Assembly (NCBI RefSeq): GCF_020882245.1
Contig: NC_083597.1
Span: 51,376,152 to 51,440,151 of the forward strand
DNA: 64,000 bases
DNA from: Rhopalosiphum padi
Taxonomy: Eukaryota > Arthropoda > Insecta > Hemiptera > Aphididae
Direction of reading: 5' to 3'
Part shown: one piece after another, positions 39,436 through 52,491 of the stretch
How the letters are laid out: each line of letters begins with the position of its first letter
Numbering within the stretch: the first letter of the stretch is position 1
Notes under the pieces: model-generated
The model's input: the letters and a program-made list of their open reading frames with translations, nothing else
Database searches by the model: none
What the model was told of the DNA's origin: nothing
Translations under genes and position numbers: made by a program

Positions 39436-40113
39436 TCTATAATTTTTAATTAGAAATTTAGAAATCTATAATTTTTAAATAGAAATTCAGAAATTAGAAA
39501 TTAGAAATTTGAAATTTATTAATCTATAATTTTTAATTAGAAATTTAAAAATCTATAATTAAATAATTAAAAATTTAGAAATCTATAATTTATTAATAAG
39601 AAATTTAGAAACCTTTAATTTTTAATTATAAAATTGAAAATCTATAATTTATTTATTAGAAATCTATAATTTTTAATTAGAAATTCAGAAAATAGAAACT
39701 AGAAATTTGAAATTAGAAATTAGAAATTTGAAATTTAGTAATCTATAATTTTTAATTAGAAATCTATAATTTTTAATAAGAAATCTATAATTTTTAATTA
39801 GAAATCTATAATTTTTAATTAGAAATTTAGAAATCTATTATTTTTAATAAGAAATTTAGAAATCTATAATTTTTAATTAGAAATTTAGAAATCTATAATT
39901 TTTAATTAGAAATTTAGAAATCTATAATTTATTAATTAGAAATCTATAATTTTTAATTAGAAATTCAGAAATTAGAAACTAGAAATTTGAAATTAGAAAT
40001 TAGAAATTTGAAATTTAGTAATCTATAATTTATTAATAAGAAATTTAGAAAACTATAATTTTTAATTAGAAATTTAGAAATCTATAATTTTTAATAAGAA
40101 ATCTAGTTTTTAA
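39436..40113. repeat. A30, 678-bp class A block, type-2 start
   Basis: Shares AAATTTATTAATC and the shortened AATCTAGTTTTTAA end with A24. Confidence 0.94.
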
Positions 40114-40647
40114 TTTTTTGGCAGCAATAGTTCCATTTTTTTTTTTTTTTGGGCAGCAATAGTTCCATTTATTTTTTGGGCAGCAATAGTTCCATTTTTT
40201 TTTTGGGCAGCAAAGGTTCCATGTTGGGCAGCAATAGTTCCATTTTGGCAGCAATAGTTCCATTTTTGGCAGCAATAGTTCCATTTTGGGCAGCAAAGGT
40301 TCCATTTTGGGCAGCAATAGTTCCATTTATTTTTTTTTTTTGGCAGCAATAGTTCCATTTTGGGCAGCAATAGTTCCATTTTTTTTTTTTTTTGGCAGCA
40401 ATAGTTCCATTTTTGGCAGCAATAGTTCCATTTTTTTTTTTGGGGCAGCAAAGGTTCCATTTTGGGCAGCAAAGGTACCATTTTTATTTTGGGCAGCAAT
40501 AGTTCCATTTTTTTGGCAGCACAGGTTCCATTTTGGGCATCAATAGTTCCTTTTTTTTTTTGGGCAGCAATAGTTCCATTTTGGGCAGCAAAGGTTCCAT
40601 TTTTGAGCAGCAATAGTTCCATTTTTTTTTTTTGGATAGCATTAAAA
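40114..40647. repeat. B31, full B block (m8 allele c) with CCATGTTGG
   Basis: Counterpart of B25. Confidence 0.95.
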
Positions 40648-41552
40648 TCTATAATTTTTAATTAGAAATTTAGAAATCTATAATTAAATAATTAAAAATT
40701 TAGAAATCTATAATTTATTAATAAGAAATTTAGAAACCTTTAATTTTTAATTATAAAATTGAAAATCTATAATTTATTTATTAGAAATCTATAATTTTTA
40801 ATTAGAAATTCAGAAAATAGAAACTAGAAATTTGAAATTAGAAATTAGAAATTTGAAATTTAGTAATCTATAATTTTTAATTAGAAATCTATAATTTTTA
40901 ATAAGAAATCTATAATTTTTAATTAGAAATCTATAATTTTTAATTAGAAATTTAGAAATCTATAATTTTTAATTAGAAATTTAGAAATCTATAATTTATT
41001 AATTAGAAATCTATAATTTTTAATTAGAAGTTCAGAAATTAGAAACTAGAAATTTGAAATTAGAAATTAGAAATTTGAAATTTAGTAATCTATAATTTAT
41101 TAATAAGAAATTAAGAAACCTATAATTTTTAATTAGAAATTCAAAAAGTAGAAACTAGAAATTTGAAATTAGAAATTAGAAATTTGAAATTTAGTTATCT
41201 ATAATTATTAATTAGAAATTAGAAATTTGAAATTTAGTAATCTATAATTTTTAATTAGAAATTCAGAAATCTATAATTAAATAATTAAAAATTTAGAAAT
41301 CTATAATTTTTAATTAGAAATTTAGAAATCTATAATTTTTAATTAGAAATTTAGAAATCTATAATTTATTAATTAGAAATCTATAATTTTTAATTAGAAA
41401 TTCAGAAATTAGAAACTAGAAATTTGAAATTAGAAATTAGAAATTTGAAATTTAGTAATCTATAATTTATTAATAAGAAATTTAGAAAACTATAATTTTT
41501 AATTAGAAATTTAGAAATCTATAATTTTTAATAAGAAATCTATAGTTTTTAA
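40648..41552. repeat. A31, 905-bp class A block, type-1 start
   Basis: Has TTCAAAAAGTAG, as in A25. Confidence 0.93.
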
Positions 41553-42095
41553 TTTTTTGGCAGCAATAGTTCCATTTTTTTTTTTTTGGGCAGCAATAGT
41601 TCCATTTATTTTTTTGGCAGCAATAGTTCCATTTTTTTTTTTTTTTGGGCAGCAAAGGTTCCATTTTGGGCAGCAATAGTTCCATTTTGGCAGCAATAGT
41701 TCCATTTTTGGCAGCAATAGTTCCATTTTGGGCTGCAAAGTTTCCATTTTGGGCAGCAATAGTTCCATTTATTTTTTTGGCAGCAAAGGTTCCATTTTGG
41801 GCAGCAATAGTTCCATTTTTTTTTTTTTTTTGGGCAGCAATAGTTCCATTTATTTTTTTGGCAGCAATAGTTCCATTTTTTTTTTTGGGGCAGCAAAGGT
41901 TCCATTTTGGGCAGCAAAGGTACCATTTTTATTTTGGGCAGCAATAGTTCCATTTTTTTGGCAGCACAGGTTCCATTTTGGGCATCAATAGTTCCTTTTT
42001 TTTTTTTTTGGGCAGCAATAGTTCCATTTTGGGCAGCAAAGGTTCCATTTTTGAGCAGCAATAGTTCCATTTTTTTTTTTTGGATAGCATTAAAA
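41553..42095. repeat. B32, full B block (m8 allele a), 543 bp
   Basis: Counterpart of B26; m12 ends ATTTA plus T7. Confidence 0.95.
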
Positions 42096-42977
42096 TCTAT
42101 AATTTTTAATTAGAAATTTAGAAATCTATAATTTTTAAATAGAAATTCAGAAATTAGAAATTAGAAATTTGAAATTTAGTAATCTATAATTTTTAATTAG
42201 AAATTTAAAAATCTATAATTAAATAATTAAAAATTTAGAAATCTATAATTTATTAATAAGAAATTTAGAAACCTTTAATTTTTAATTATAAAATTGAAAA
42301 TCTATAATTTATTTATTAGAAATCTATAATTTTTAATTAGAAATTCAGAAAATAGAAACTAGAAATTTGAAATTAGAAATTAGAAATTTGAAATTTAGTA
42401 ATCTATAATTTTTAATTAGAAATCTATAATTTTTAATAAGAAATCTATAATTTTTAATTAGAAATCTATAATTTTTAATTAGAAATTTAGAAATCTATTA
42501 TTTTTAATAAGAAATTAAGAAACCTATAATTTTTAATTAGAAATTCAGAAAGTAGAAACTAGAAATTTGAAATTAGAAATTAGAAATTTGAAATTAGAAA
42601 TTAGAAATTTGAAATTTAGTTATCTATAATTATTAATTAGAAATTAGAAATTTGAAATTTAGTAATCTATAATTTTTAATTAGAAATTCAGAAATCTATA
42701 ATTAAATAATTAAAAATTTAGAAATCTATAATTTTTAATTAGAAATTTAGAAAACTATAATTTTTAATTAGAAATTTAGAAATCTATAATTTATTAATTA
42801 GAAATCTATAATTTTTAATTAGAAATTCAGAAATTAGAAACTAGAAATTTGAAATTAGAAATTAGAAATTTGAAATTTAGTAATCTATAATTTATTAATA
42901 AGAAATTTAGAAAACTATAATTTTTAATTAGAAATTTAGAAATCTATAATTTTTAATAAGAAATCTATAGTTTTTAA
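42096..42977. repeat. A32, 882-bp class A block, type-2 start
   Basis: Counterpart of A26. Confidence 0.93.
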
Positions 42978-43454
42978 TTTTTTGGCAGCAATAGTTCCAT
43001 TTTTTTTTTTTTGGGCAGCAATAGTTCCATTTATTTTTTGGGCAGCAATAGTTCCATTTTTTTTTTTTGGGCAGCAAAGGTTCCATTTTGGGCAGCAATA
43101 GTTCCATTTTGGCAGCAATAGTTCCATTTTTGGCAGCAATAGTTCCATTTTGGGCTGCAAAGGTTCCATTTTGGGCAGCAATAGTTCCATTTTTTTTTTT
43201 TTTTGCAGCAATAGTTCCATTTTTGGCAGCAATAGTTCCATTTTTTTTTGGGGCAGCAAAGGTTCCATTTTGGGCAGCAAAGGTACCATTTTTATTTTGG
43301 GCAGCAATAGTTCCATTTTTTTGGCAGCACAGGTTCCATTTTGGGCATCAATAGTTCCTTTTTTTTTTGGGCAGCAATAGTTCTATTTTGGGCAGCAAAG
43401 GTTCCATTTTTGAGCAGCAATAGTTCCATTTTTTTTTTTTGGATAGCATTAAAA
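42978..43454. repeat. B33, 19-monomer B block (m8 allele b)
   Basis: Counterpart of B27, with TTTGCAGC and AGTTCTATT. Confidence 0.93.
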
Positions 43455-44098
43455 TCTATAATTTTTAATTAGAAATTTAGAAATCTATAATTAAATAATT
43501 AAAAATTTAGAAATCTATAATTTATTAATAAGAAATTTAGAAACCTTTAATTTTTAATTATAAAATTGAAAATCTATAATTTATTTATTAGAAATCTATA
43601 ATTTTTAATTAGAAATTCAGAAAATAGAAACTAGAAATTTGAAATTAGAAATTAGAAATTTGAAATTTAGTAATCTATAATTTTTAATTAGAAATCTATA
43701 ATTTTTAATAAGAAATCTATAATTTTTAATTAGAAATCTATAATTTTTAATTAGAAATTTAGAAATCTATTATTTTTAATTAGAAATTTAGAAATCTATA
43801 ATTTATTAATTAGAAATCTATAATTTTTAATTAGAAGTTCAGAAATTAGAAACTAGAAATTTGAAATTAGAAATTAGAAATTTGAAATTTAGTAATCTAT
43901 AATTTATTAATAAGAAATTAAGAAACCTATAATTTTTAATTAGAAATTCAGAAAGTAGAAACTAGAAATTTGAAATTAGAAATTAGAAATTTGAAATTTA
44001 GTAATCTATAATTTATTAATAAGAAATTTAGAAAACTATAATTTTTAATTAGAAATTTAGAAATCTATAATTTTTAATAAGAAATCTATAGTTTTTAA
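43455..44098. repeat. A33, 644-bp A block (645 class), type-1 start
   Basis: Counterpart of A27. Confidence 0.93.
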
Positions 44099-44635
44099 TT
44101 TTTTGGCAGCAATAGTTCCATTTTTTTTTTTTTGGGCAGCAATAGTTCCATTTATTTTTTGGGCAGCAATAGTTCCATTTTTTTTTTGGGCAGCAAAGGT
44201 TCCATTTTGGGCAGCAATAGTTCCATTTTGGCAGCAATAGTTCCATTTTTGGCAGCAATAGTTCCATTTTGGGCAGCAAAGGTTCCATTTTGGGCAGCAA
44301 TAGTTCCATTTATTTTTTTTTTTTGGCAGCAATAGTTCCATTTTGGGCAGCAATAGTTCCATTTTTTTTTTTTTTTTTTTTGGCAGCAATAGTTCCATTT
44401 TTGGCAGCAATAGTTCCATTTTTTTTTTTGGGGCAGCAAAGGTTCCATTTTGGGCAGCAAAGGTACCATTTTTATTTTGGGCAGCAATAGTTCCATTTTT
44501 TTGGCAGCACAGGTTCCATTTTGGGCATCAATAGTTCCTTTTTTTTTTTGGGCAGCAATAGTTCCATTTTGGGCAGCAAAGGTTCCATTTTTGAGCAGCA
44601 ATAGTTCCATTTTTTTTTTTTGGATAGCATTAAAA
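44099..44635. repeat. B34, full B block (m8 allele c)
   Basis: Counterpart of B28. Confidence 0.94.
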
Positions 44636-45561
44636 TCTATAATTTTTAATTAGAAATTTAGAAATCTATAATTAAATAATTAAAAATTTAGAAATCTATA
44701 ATTTATTAATAAGAAATTTAGAAACCTTTAATTTTTAATTATAAAATTGAAAATCTATAATTTATTTATTAGAAATCTATAATTTTTAATTAGAAATTCA
44801 GAAAATAGAAACTAGAAATTTGAAATTAGATATTAGAAATTTGAAATTTAGTAATCTATAATTTTTAATTAGAAATCTATAATTTTTAATAAGAAATCTA
44901 TAATTTTTAATTAGAAATCTATAATTTTTAATTAGAAATTTAGAAATCTATAATTTTTAATTAGAAATTTAGAAATCTATAATTTATTAATTAGAAATCT
45001 ATAATTTTTAATTAGAAGTTCAGAAATTAGAAACTAGAAATTTGAAATTAGAAATTAGAAATTTGAAATTTAGTAATCTATAATTTATTAATAAGAAATT
45101 AAGAAACCTATAATTTTTAATTAGAAATTCAGAAAGTAGAAACTAGAAATTTGAAATTAGAAATTAGAAATTTGAAATTAGAAATTAGAAATTTGAAATT
45201 TAGTTATCTATAATTATTAATTAGAAATTAGAAATTTGAAATTTAGTAATCTATAATTTTTAATTAGAAATTCAGAAATCTATAATTAAATAATTAAAAA
45301 TTTAGAAATCTATAATTTTTAATTAGAAATTTAGAAATCTATAATTTTTAATTAGAAATTTAGAAATCTATAATTTATTAATTAGAAATCTATAATTTTT
45401 AATTAGAAATTCAGAAATTAGAAACTAGAAATTTGAAATTAGAAATTAGAAATTTGAAATTTAGTAATCTATAATTTATTTATAAGAAATTTAGAAAACT
45501 ATAATTTTTAATTAGAAATTTAGAAATCTATAATTTTTAATAAGAAATCTATAGTTTTTAA
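44636..45561. repeat. A34, 926-bp class A block, type-1 start
   Basis: AGATATTAG near 44827 and TTTATTTATAAG near 45475, as in A28. Confidence 0.94.
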
Positions 45562-46012
45562 TTTTTTGGCAGCAATAGTTCCATTTTTTTTTTTTTGGGC
45601 AGCAATAGTTCCATTTTTTTTTTTTGGGCAGCAAAGGTTCCATTTTGGGCAGCAATAGTTCCATTTTGGCAGCAATAGTTCCATTTTTGGCAGCAATAGT
45701 TCCATTTTGGGCTGCAAAGGTTCCATTTTGGGCAGCAATAGTTCCATTTTTTTTTTTTTTTTGCAGCAATAGTTCCATTTTTGGCAGCAATAGTTCCATT
45801 TTTTTTTGGGGCAGCAAAGGTTCCATTTTGGGCAGCAAAGGTACCATTTTTATTTTGGGCAGCAATAGTTCCATTTTTTTGGCAGCACAGGTTCCATTTT
45901 GGGCATCAATAGTTCCTTTTTTTTTTGGGCAGCAATAGTTCTATTTTGGGCAGCAAAGGTTCCATTTTTGAGCAGCAATAGTTCCATTTTTTTTTTTTGG
46001 ATAGCATTAAAA
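45562..46012. repeat. B35, 18-monomer B block (m8 allele b)
   Basis: Counterpart of B29. Confidence 0.93.
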
Positions 46013-47025
46013 TCTATAATTTTTAATTAGAAATTTAGAAATCTATAATTTTTAAATAGAAATTCAGAAATTAGAAATTAGAAATTTGAAATTTAGTAAT
46101 CTATAATTTTTAATTAGAAATTTAAAAATCTATAATTAAATAATTAAAAATTTAGAAATCTATAATTTATTAATAAGAAATTTAGAAACCTTTAATTTTT
46201 AATTATAAAATTGAAAATCTATAATTTATTTATTAGAAATCTATAATTTTTAATTAGAAATTCAGAAAATAGAAACTAGAAATTTGAAATTAGAAATTAG
46301 AAATTTGAAATTTAGTAATCTATAATTTTTAATTAGAAATCTATAATTTTTAATAAGAAATCTATAATTTTTAATTAGAAATCTATAATTTTTAATTAGA
46401 AATTTAGAAATCTATTATTTTTAATTAGAAATTTAGAAATCTATAATTTATTAATTAGAAATCTATAATTTTTAATTAGAAGTTCAGAAATTAGAAACTA
46501 GAAATTTGAAATTAGAAATTAGAAATTTGAAATTTAGTAATCTATAATTTATTAATAAGAAATTAAGAAACCTATAATTTTTAATTAGAAATTCAGAAAG
46601 TAGAAACTAGAAATTTGAAATTAGAAATTAGAAATTTGAAATTAGAAATTAGAAATTTGAAATTTAGTTATCTATAATTATTAATTAGAAATTAGAAATT
46701 TGAAATTTAGTAATCTATAATTTTTAATTAGAAATTCAGAAATCTATAATTAAATAATTAAAAATTTAGAAATCTATAATTTTTAATTAGAAATTTAGAA
46801 ATCTATAATTTTTAATTAGAAATTTAGAAATCTATAATTTATTAATTAGAAATCTATAATTTTTAATTAGAAATTCAGAAATTAGAAACTAGAAATTTGA
46901 AATTAGAAATTAGAAATTTGAAATTTAGTAATCTATAATTTATTAATAAGAAATTTAGAAAACTATAATTTTTAATTAGAAATTTAGAAATCTATAATTT
47001 TTAATAAGAAATCTATAGTTTTTAA
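46013..47025. repeat. A35, 1013-bp class A block, type-2 start
   Basis: Counterpart of A29. Confidence 0.93.
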
Positions 47026-47517
47026 TTTTTTGGCAGCAATAGTTCCATTTTTTTTTTTTTTGGGCAGCAATAGTTCCATTTATTTTTTGGGCAGCAATAG
47101 TTCCATTTTTTTTTTGGGCAGCAAAGGTTCCATTTTGGGCAGCAATAGTTCCATTTTGGCAGCAATAGTTCCATTTTGGGCAGCAATAGTTCCATTTATT
47201 TTTTTTTTTGGCAGCAATAGTTCCATTTTGGGCAGCAATAGTTCCATTTTTTTTTTTTTTTGGCAGCAATAGTTCCATTTTTGGCAGCAATAGTTCCATT
47301 TTTTTTTTTGGGGCAGCAAAGGTTCCATTTTGGGCAGCAAAGGTACCATTTTTATTTTGGGCAGCAATAGTTCCATTTTTTTGGCAGCACAGGTTCCATT
47401 TTGGGCATCAATAGTTCCTTTTTTTTTTTGGGCAGCAATAGTTCCATTTTGGGCAGCAAAGGTTCCATTTTTGAGCAGCAATAGTTCCATTTTTTTTTTT
47501 TTTGGATAGCATTAAAA
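47026..47517. repeat. B36, 19-monomer B block
   Basis: Counterpart of B30, but the final T run is longer. It is followed by an A830 block, so the switch between the two higher-order families lies at its right end. Confidence 0.93.
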
Positions 47518-48347
47518 TCTATAATTTTTAATTAGAAATTTAGAAATCTATAATTTTTAAATAGAAATTCAGAAATTAGAAATTAGAAATTTGAAATTTA
47601 GTAATCTATAATTTATTAATAAGAAATTTAGAAACCTTTAATTTTTAATTATAAAATTGAAAATCTATAATTTATTTATTAGAAATCTATAAGTTTTAAT
47701 TAGAAATTCAGAAAATAGAAACTAGAAATTTGAAATTAGAAATTAGAAATTTGAAATTTAGTAATCTATAATTTTTAATTAGAAATCTATAATTTTTAAT
47801 AAGAAATCTATAATTTTTAATTAGAAATCTATAATTTTTAATTAGAAATTTAGAAATCTATTATTTTTAATAAGAAATTAAGAAACCTATAATTTTTAAT
47901 TAGAAATTCAGAAAGTAGAAACTAGAAATTTGAAATTAGAAATTAGAAATTTGAAATTAGAAATTAGAAATTTGAAATTTAGTTATCTATAATTATTAAT
48001 TAGAAATTAGAAATTTGAAATTTTAAATTTAGTAATCTATAATTTTTAATTAGAAATTCAGAAATCTATAATTAAATAATTAAAAATTTAGAAATCTATA
48101 ATTTTTAATTAGAAATTTAGAAATCTATAAATTTTAATTAGAAATTTAGAAATCTATAATTTATTAATTAGAAATCTATAATTTTTAATTAGAAATTCAG
48201 AAATTAGAAACTAGAAATTTGAAATTAGAAATTAGAAATTTGAAATTTAGTAATCTATAATTTATTAATAAGAAATTTAGAAAACTATAATTTTTAATTA
48301 GAAATTTAGAAATCTATAATTTTTAATAAGAAATCTATAGTTTTTAA
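47518..48347. repeat. A36, 830-bp class A block, type-2 start
   Basis: Counterpart of A7, with CTATAAGTTTTAATTAG, TTTGAAATTTTAAATTTAG and CTATAAATTTTAATTAG. Confidence 0.93.
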
Positions 48348-48636
48348 TTTTTTGGCAGCAATAGTTCCATTTTTTTTTTTTTTGGGCAGCAATAGTTCCA
48401 TTTATTTTTTGGGCAGCAATAGTTCCATTTTTTTTTTTTGGGCAGCAAAGGTTCCATTTTGGGCAGCAATAGTTCCATTTTGGCAGCAATAGTTCCATTT
48501 TTTTGGCAGCACAGGTTCCATTTTGGGCATCAATAGTTCCTTTTTTTTTTGGGCAGCAATAGTTCCATTTTGGGCAGCAAAGGTTCCATTTTTGAGCAGC
48601 AATAGTTCCATTTTTTTTTTTTGGATAGCATTAAAA
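48348..48636. repeat. B37, short 11-monomer B block (289 form)
   Basis: Counterpart of B8. Confidence 0.94.
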
Positions 48637-49562
48637 TCTATAATTTTTAATTAGAAATTTAGAAATCTATAATTAAATAATTAAAAATTTAGAAATCTAT
48701 AATTTATTAATAAGAAATTTAGAAACCTTTAATTTTTAATTATAAAATTGAAAATCTATAATTTATTTATTAGAAATCTATAATTTTTAATTAGAAATTC
48801 AGAAAATAGAAACTAGAAATTTGAAATTAGATATTAGAAATTTGAAATTTAGTAATCTATAATTTTTAATTAGAAATCTATAATTTTTAATAAGAAATCT
48901 ATAATTTTTAATTAGAAATCTATAATTTTTAATTAGAAATTTAGAAATCTATAATTTTTAATTAGAAATTTAGAAATCTATAATTTATTAATTAGAAATC
49001 TATAATTTTTAATTAGAAGTTCAGAAATTAGAAACTAGAAATTTGAAATTAGAAATTAGAAATTTGAAATTTAGTAATCTATAATTTATTAATAAGAAAT
49101 TAAGAAACCTATAATTTTTAATTAGAAATTCAGAAAGTAGAAACTAGAAATTTGAAATTAGAAATTAGAAATTTGAAATTAGAAATTAGAAATTTGAAAT
49201 TTAGTTATCTATAATTATTAATTAGAAATTAGAAATTTGAAATTTAGTAATCTATAATTTTTAATTAGAAATTCAGAAATCTATAATTAAATAATTAAAA
49301 ATTTAGAAATCTATAATTTTTAATTAGAAATTTAGAAATCTATAATTTTTAATTAGAAATTTAGAAATCTATAATTTATTAATTAGAAATCTATAATTTT
49401 TAATTAGAAATTCAGAAATTAGAAACTAGAAATTTGAAATTAGAAATTAGAAATTTGAAATTTAGTAATCTATAATTTATTAATAAGAAATTTAGAAAAC
49501 TATAATTTTTAATTAGAAATTTAGAAATCTATAATTTTTAATAAGAAATCTATAGTTTTTAA
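48637..49562. repeat. A37, 926-bp class A block, type-1 start
   Basis: Carries AGATATTAG; counterpart of A8. Confidence 0.94.
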
Positions 49563-49934
49563 TTTTTTGGCAGCAATAGTTCCATTTTTTTTTTTTTTGG
49601 GCAGCAATAGTTCCATTTATTTTTTTGGCAGCAAAGGTTCCATTTTGGGCAGCAATAGTTCCATTTTTTTTTTTTTTGGCAGCAATAGTTCCATTTTTGG
49701 CAGCAATAGTTCCATTTTTTTTTTTGGGGCAGCAAAGGTTCCATTTTGGGCAGCAAAGGTACCATTTTTATTTTGGGCAGCAATAGTTCCATTTTTTTGG
49801 CAGCACAGGTTCCATTTTGGGCATCAATAGTTCCTTTTTTTTTTTTTGGGCAGCAATAGTTCCATTTTGGGCAGCAAAGGTTCCATTTTTGAGCAGCAAT
49901 AGTTCCATTTTTTTTTTTTTGGATAGCATTAAAA
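49563..49934. repeat. B38, 14-monomer B block (372 bp)
   Basis: m1, a fused m2/m9 (both end ATTTA plus T7, a likely recombination point), then m10-m21. Confidence 0.93.
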
Positions 49935-50742
49935 TCTATAATTTTTAATTAGAAATTTAGAAATCTATAATTTTTAAATAGAAATTCAGAAATTAGAAAT
50001 TAGAAATTTGAAATTTAGTAATCTATAATTTATTAATAAGAAATTTAGAAACCTTTAATTTTTAATTATAAAATTGAAAATCTATAATTTATTTATTAGA
50101 AATCTATAAGTTTTAATTAGAAATTCAGAAAATAGAAACTAGAAATTTGAAATTAGAAATTAGAAATTTGAAATTTAGTAATCTATAATTTTTAATTAGA
50201 AATCTATAATTTTTAATAAGAAATCTATAATTTTTAATTAGAAATCTATAATTTTTAATTAGAAATTTAGAAATCTATTATTTTTAATAAGAAATTAAGA
50301 AACCTATAATTTTTAATTAGAAATTCAGAAAGTAGAAACTAGAAATTTGAAATTAGAAATTAGAAATTTGAAATTAGAAATTAGAAATTTGAAATTTAGT
50401 TATCTATAATTATTAATTAGAAATTAGAAATTTTAAATTTTAAATTTAGTAATCTATAATTTTTAATTAGAAATTCAGAAATCTATAATTAAATAATTAA
50501 AAATTTAGAAATCTATAATTTTTAATTAGAAATTTAGAAATCTATAAATTTTAATTAGAAATTTAGAAATCTATAATTTTTAATTAGAAATTCAGAAATT
50601 AGAAACTAGAAATTTGAAATTAGAAATTAGAAATTTGAAATTTAGTAATCTATAATTTATTAATAAGAAATTTAGAAAACTATAATTTTTAATTAGAAAT
50701 TTAGAAATCTATAATTTTTAATAAGAAATCTATAGTTTTTAA
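49935..50742. repeat. A38, 808-bp class A block, type-2 start
   Basis: Counterpart of A9, with AAATTTTAAATTTTAAATTT. Confidence 0.93.
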
Positions 50743-51031
50743 TTTTTTGGCAGCAATAGTTCCATTTTTTTTTTTTTTGGGCAGCAATAGTTCCATTTAT
50801 TTTTTGGGCAGCAATAGTTCCATTTTTTTTTTTTGGGCAGCAAAGGTTCCATTTTGGGCAGCAATAGTTCCATTTTGGCAGCAATAGTTCCATTTTTTTG
50901 GCAGCACAGGTTCCATTTTGGGCATCAATAGTTCCTTTTTTTTTTGGGCAGCAATAGTTCCATTTTGGGCAGCAAAGGTTCCATTTTTGAGCAGCAATAG
51001 TTCCATTTTTTTTTTTTGGATAGCATTAAAA
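50743..51031. repeat. B39, short 11-monomer B block (289 form)
   Basis: Counterpart of B10. Confidence 0.94.
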
Positions 51032-51957
51032 TCTATAATTTTTAATTAGAAATTTAGAAATCTATAATTAAATAATTAAAAATTTAGAAATCTATAATTT
51101 ATTAATAAGAAATTTAGAAACCTTTAATTTTTAATTATAAAATTGAAAATCTATAATTTATTTATTAGAAATCTATAATTTTTAATTAGAAATTCAGAAA
51201 ATAGAAACTAGAAATTTGAAATTAGATATTAGAAATTTGAAATTTAGTAATCTATAATTTTTAATTAGAAATCTATAATTTTTAATAAGAAATCTATAAT
51301 TTTTAATTAGAAATCTATAATTTTTAATTAGAAATTTAGAAATCTATAATTTTTAATTAGAAATTTAGAAATCTATAATTTATTAATTAGAAATCTATAA
51401 TTTTTAATTAGAAGTTCAGAAATTAGAAACTAGAAATTTGAAATTAGAAATTAGAAATTTGAAATTTAGTAATCTATAATTTATTAATAAGAAATTAAGA
51501 AACCTATAATTTTTAATTAGAAATTCAGAAAGTAGAAACTAGAAATTTGAAATTAGAAATTAGAAATTTGAAATTAGAAATTAGAAATTTGAAATTTAGT
51601 TATCTATAATTATTAATTAGAAATTAGAAATTTGAAATTTAGTAATCTATAATTTTTAATTAGAAATTCAGAAATCTATAATTAAATAATTAAAAATTTA
51701 GAAATCTATAATTTTTAATTAGAAATTTAGAAATCTATAATTTTTAATTAGAAATTTAGAAATCTATAATTTATTAATTAGAAATCTATAATTTTTAATT
51801 AGAAATTCAGAAATTAGAAACTAGAAATTTGAAATTAGAAATTAGAAATTTGAAATTTAGTAATCTATAATTTATTAATAAGAAATTTAGAAAACTATAA
51901 TTTTTAATTAGAAATTTAGAAATCTATAATTTTTAATAAGAAATCTATAGTTTTTAA
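51032..51957. repeat. A39, 926-bp class A block, type-1 start
   Basis: Carries AGATATTAG. Confidence 0.94.
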
Positions 51958-52491
51958 TTTTTTGGCAGCAATAGTTCCATTTTTTTTTTTTTGGGCAGCA
52001 ATAGTTCCATTTATTTTTTGGGCAGCAATAGTTCCATTTTTTTTTTTGGGCAGCAAAGGTTCCATTTTGGGCAGCAATAGTTCCATTTTGGCAGCAATAG
52101 TTCCATTTTTGGCAGCAATAGTTCCATTTTGGGCTGCAAAGGTTCCATTTTGGGCAGCAATAGTTCCATTTATTTTTTTGGCAGCAAAGGTTCCATTTTG
52201 GGCAGCAATAGTTCCATTTTTTTTTTTTTTTTTTTGGCAGCAATAGTTCCATTTTTGGCAGCAATAGTTCCATTTTTTTTTTTGGGGCAGCAAAGGTTCC
52301 ATTTTGGGCAGCAAAGGTACCATTTTTATTTTGGGCAGCAATAGTTCCATTTTTTTGGCAGCACAGGTTCCATTTTGGGCATCAATAGTTCCTTTTTTTT
52401 TTTTTGGGCAGCAATAGTTCCATTTTGGGCAGCAAAGGTTCCATTTTTGAGCAGCAATAGTTCCATTTTTTTTTTTTGGATAGCATTAAAA
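51958..52491. repeat. B40, full 21-monomer B block (m8 allele b)
   Basis: Counterpart of B14. Confidence 0.95.

Larger units (their letters stand above)
39436..47517. repeat. Six-module higher-order repeat, copy 2 (8,082 bp)
   Basis: Blocks A30 to B36 have lengths 678, 534, 905, 543, 882, 477, 644, 537, 926, 451, 1013 and 492, matching copy 1 block by block. The differences are a few T-run steps and single-T changes. After B36 the array switches to an A830 block instead of starting a third A678 copy, so the tandem ends here. Confidence 0.93.
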
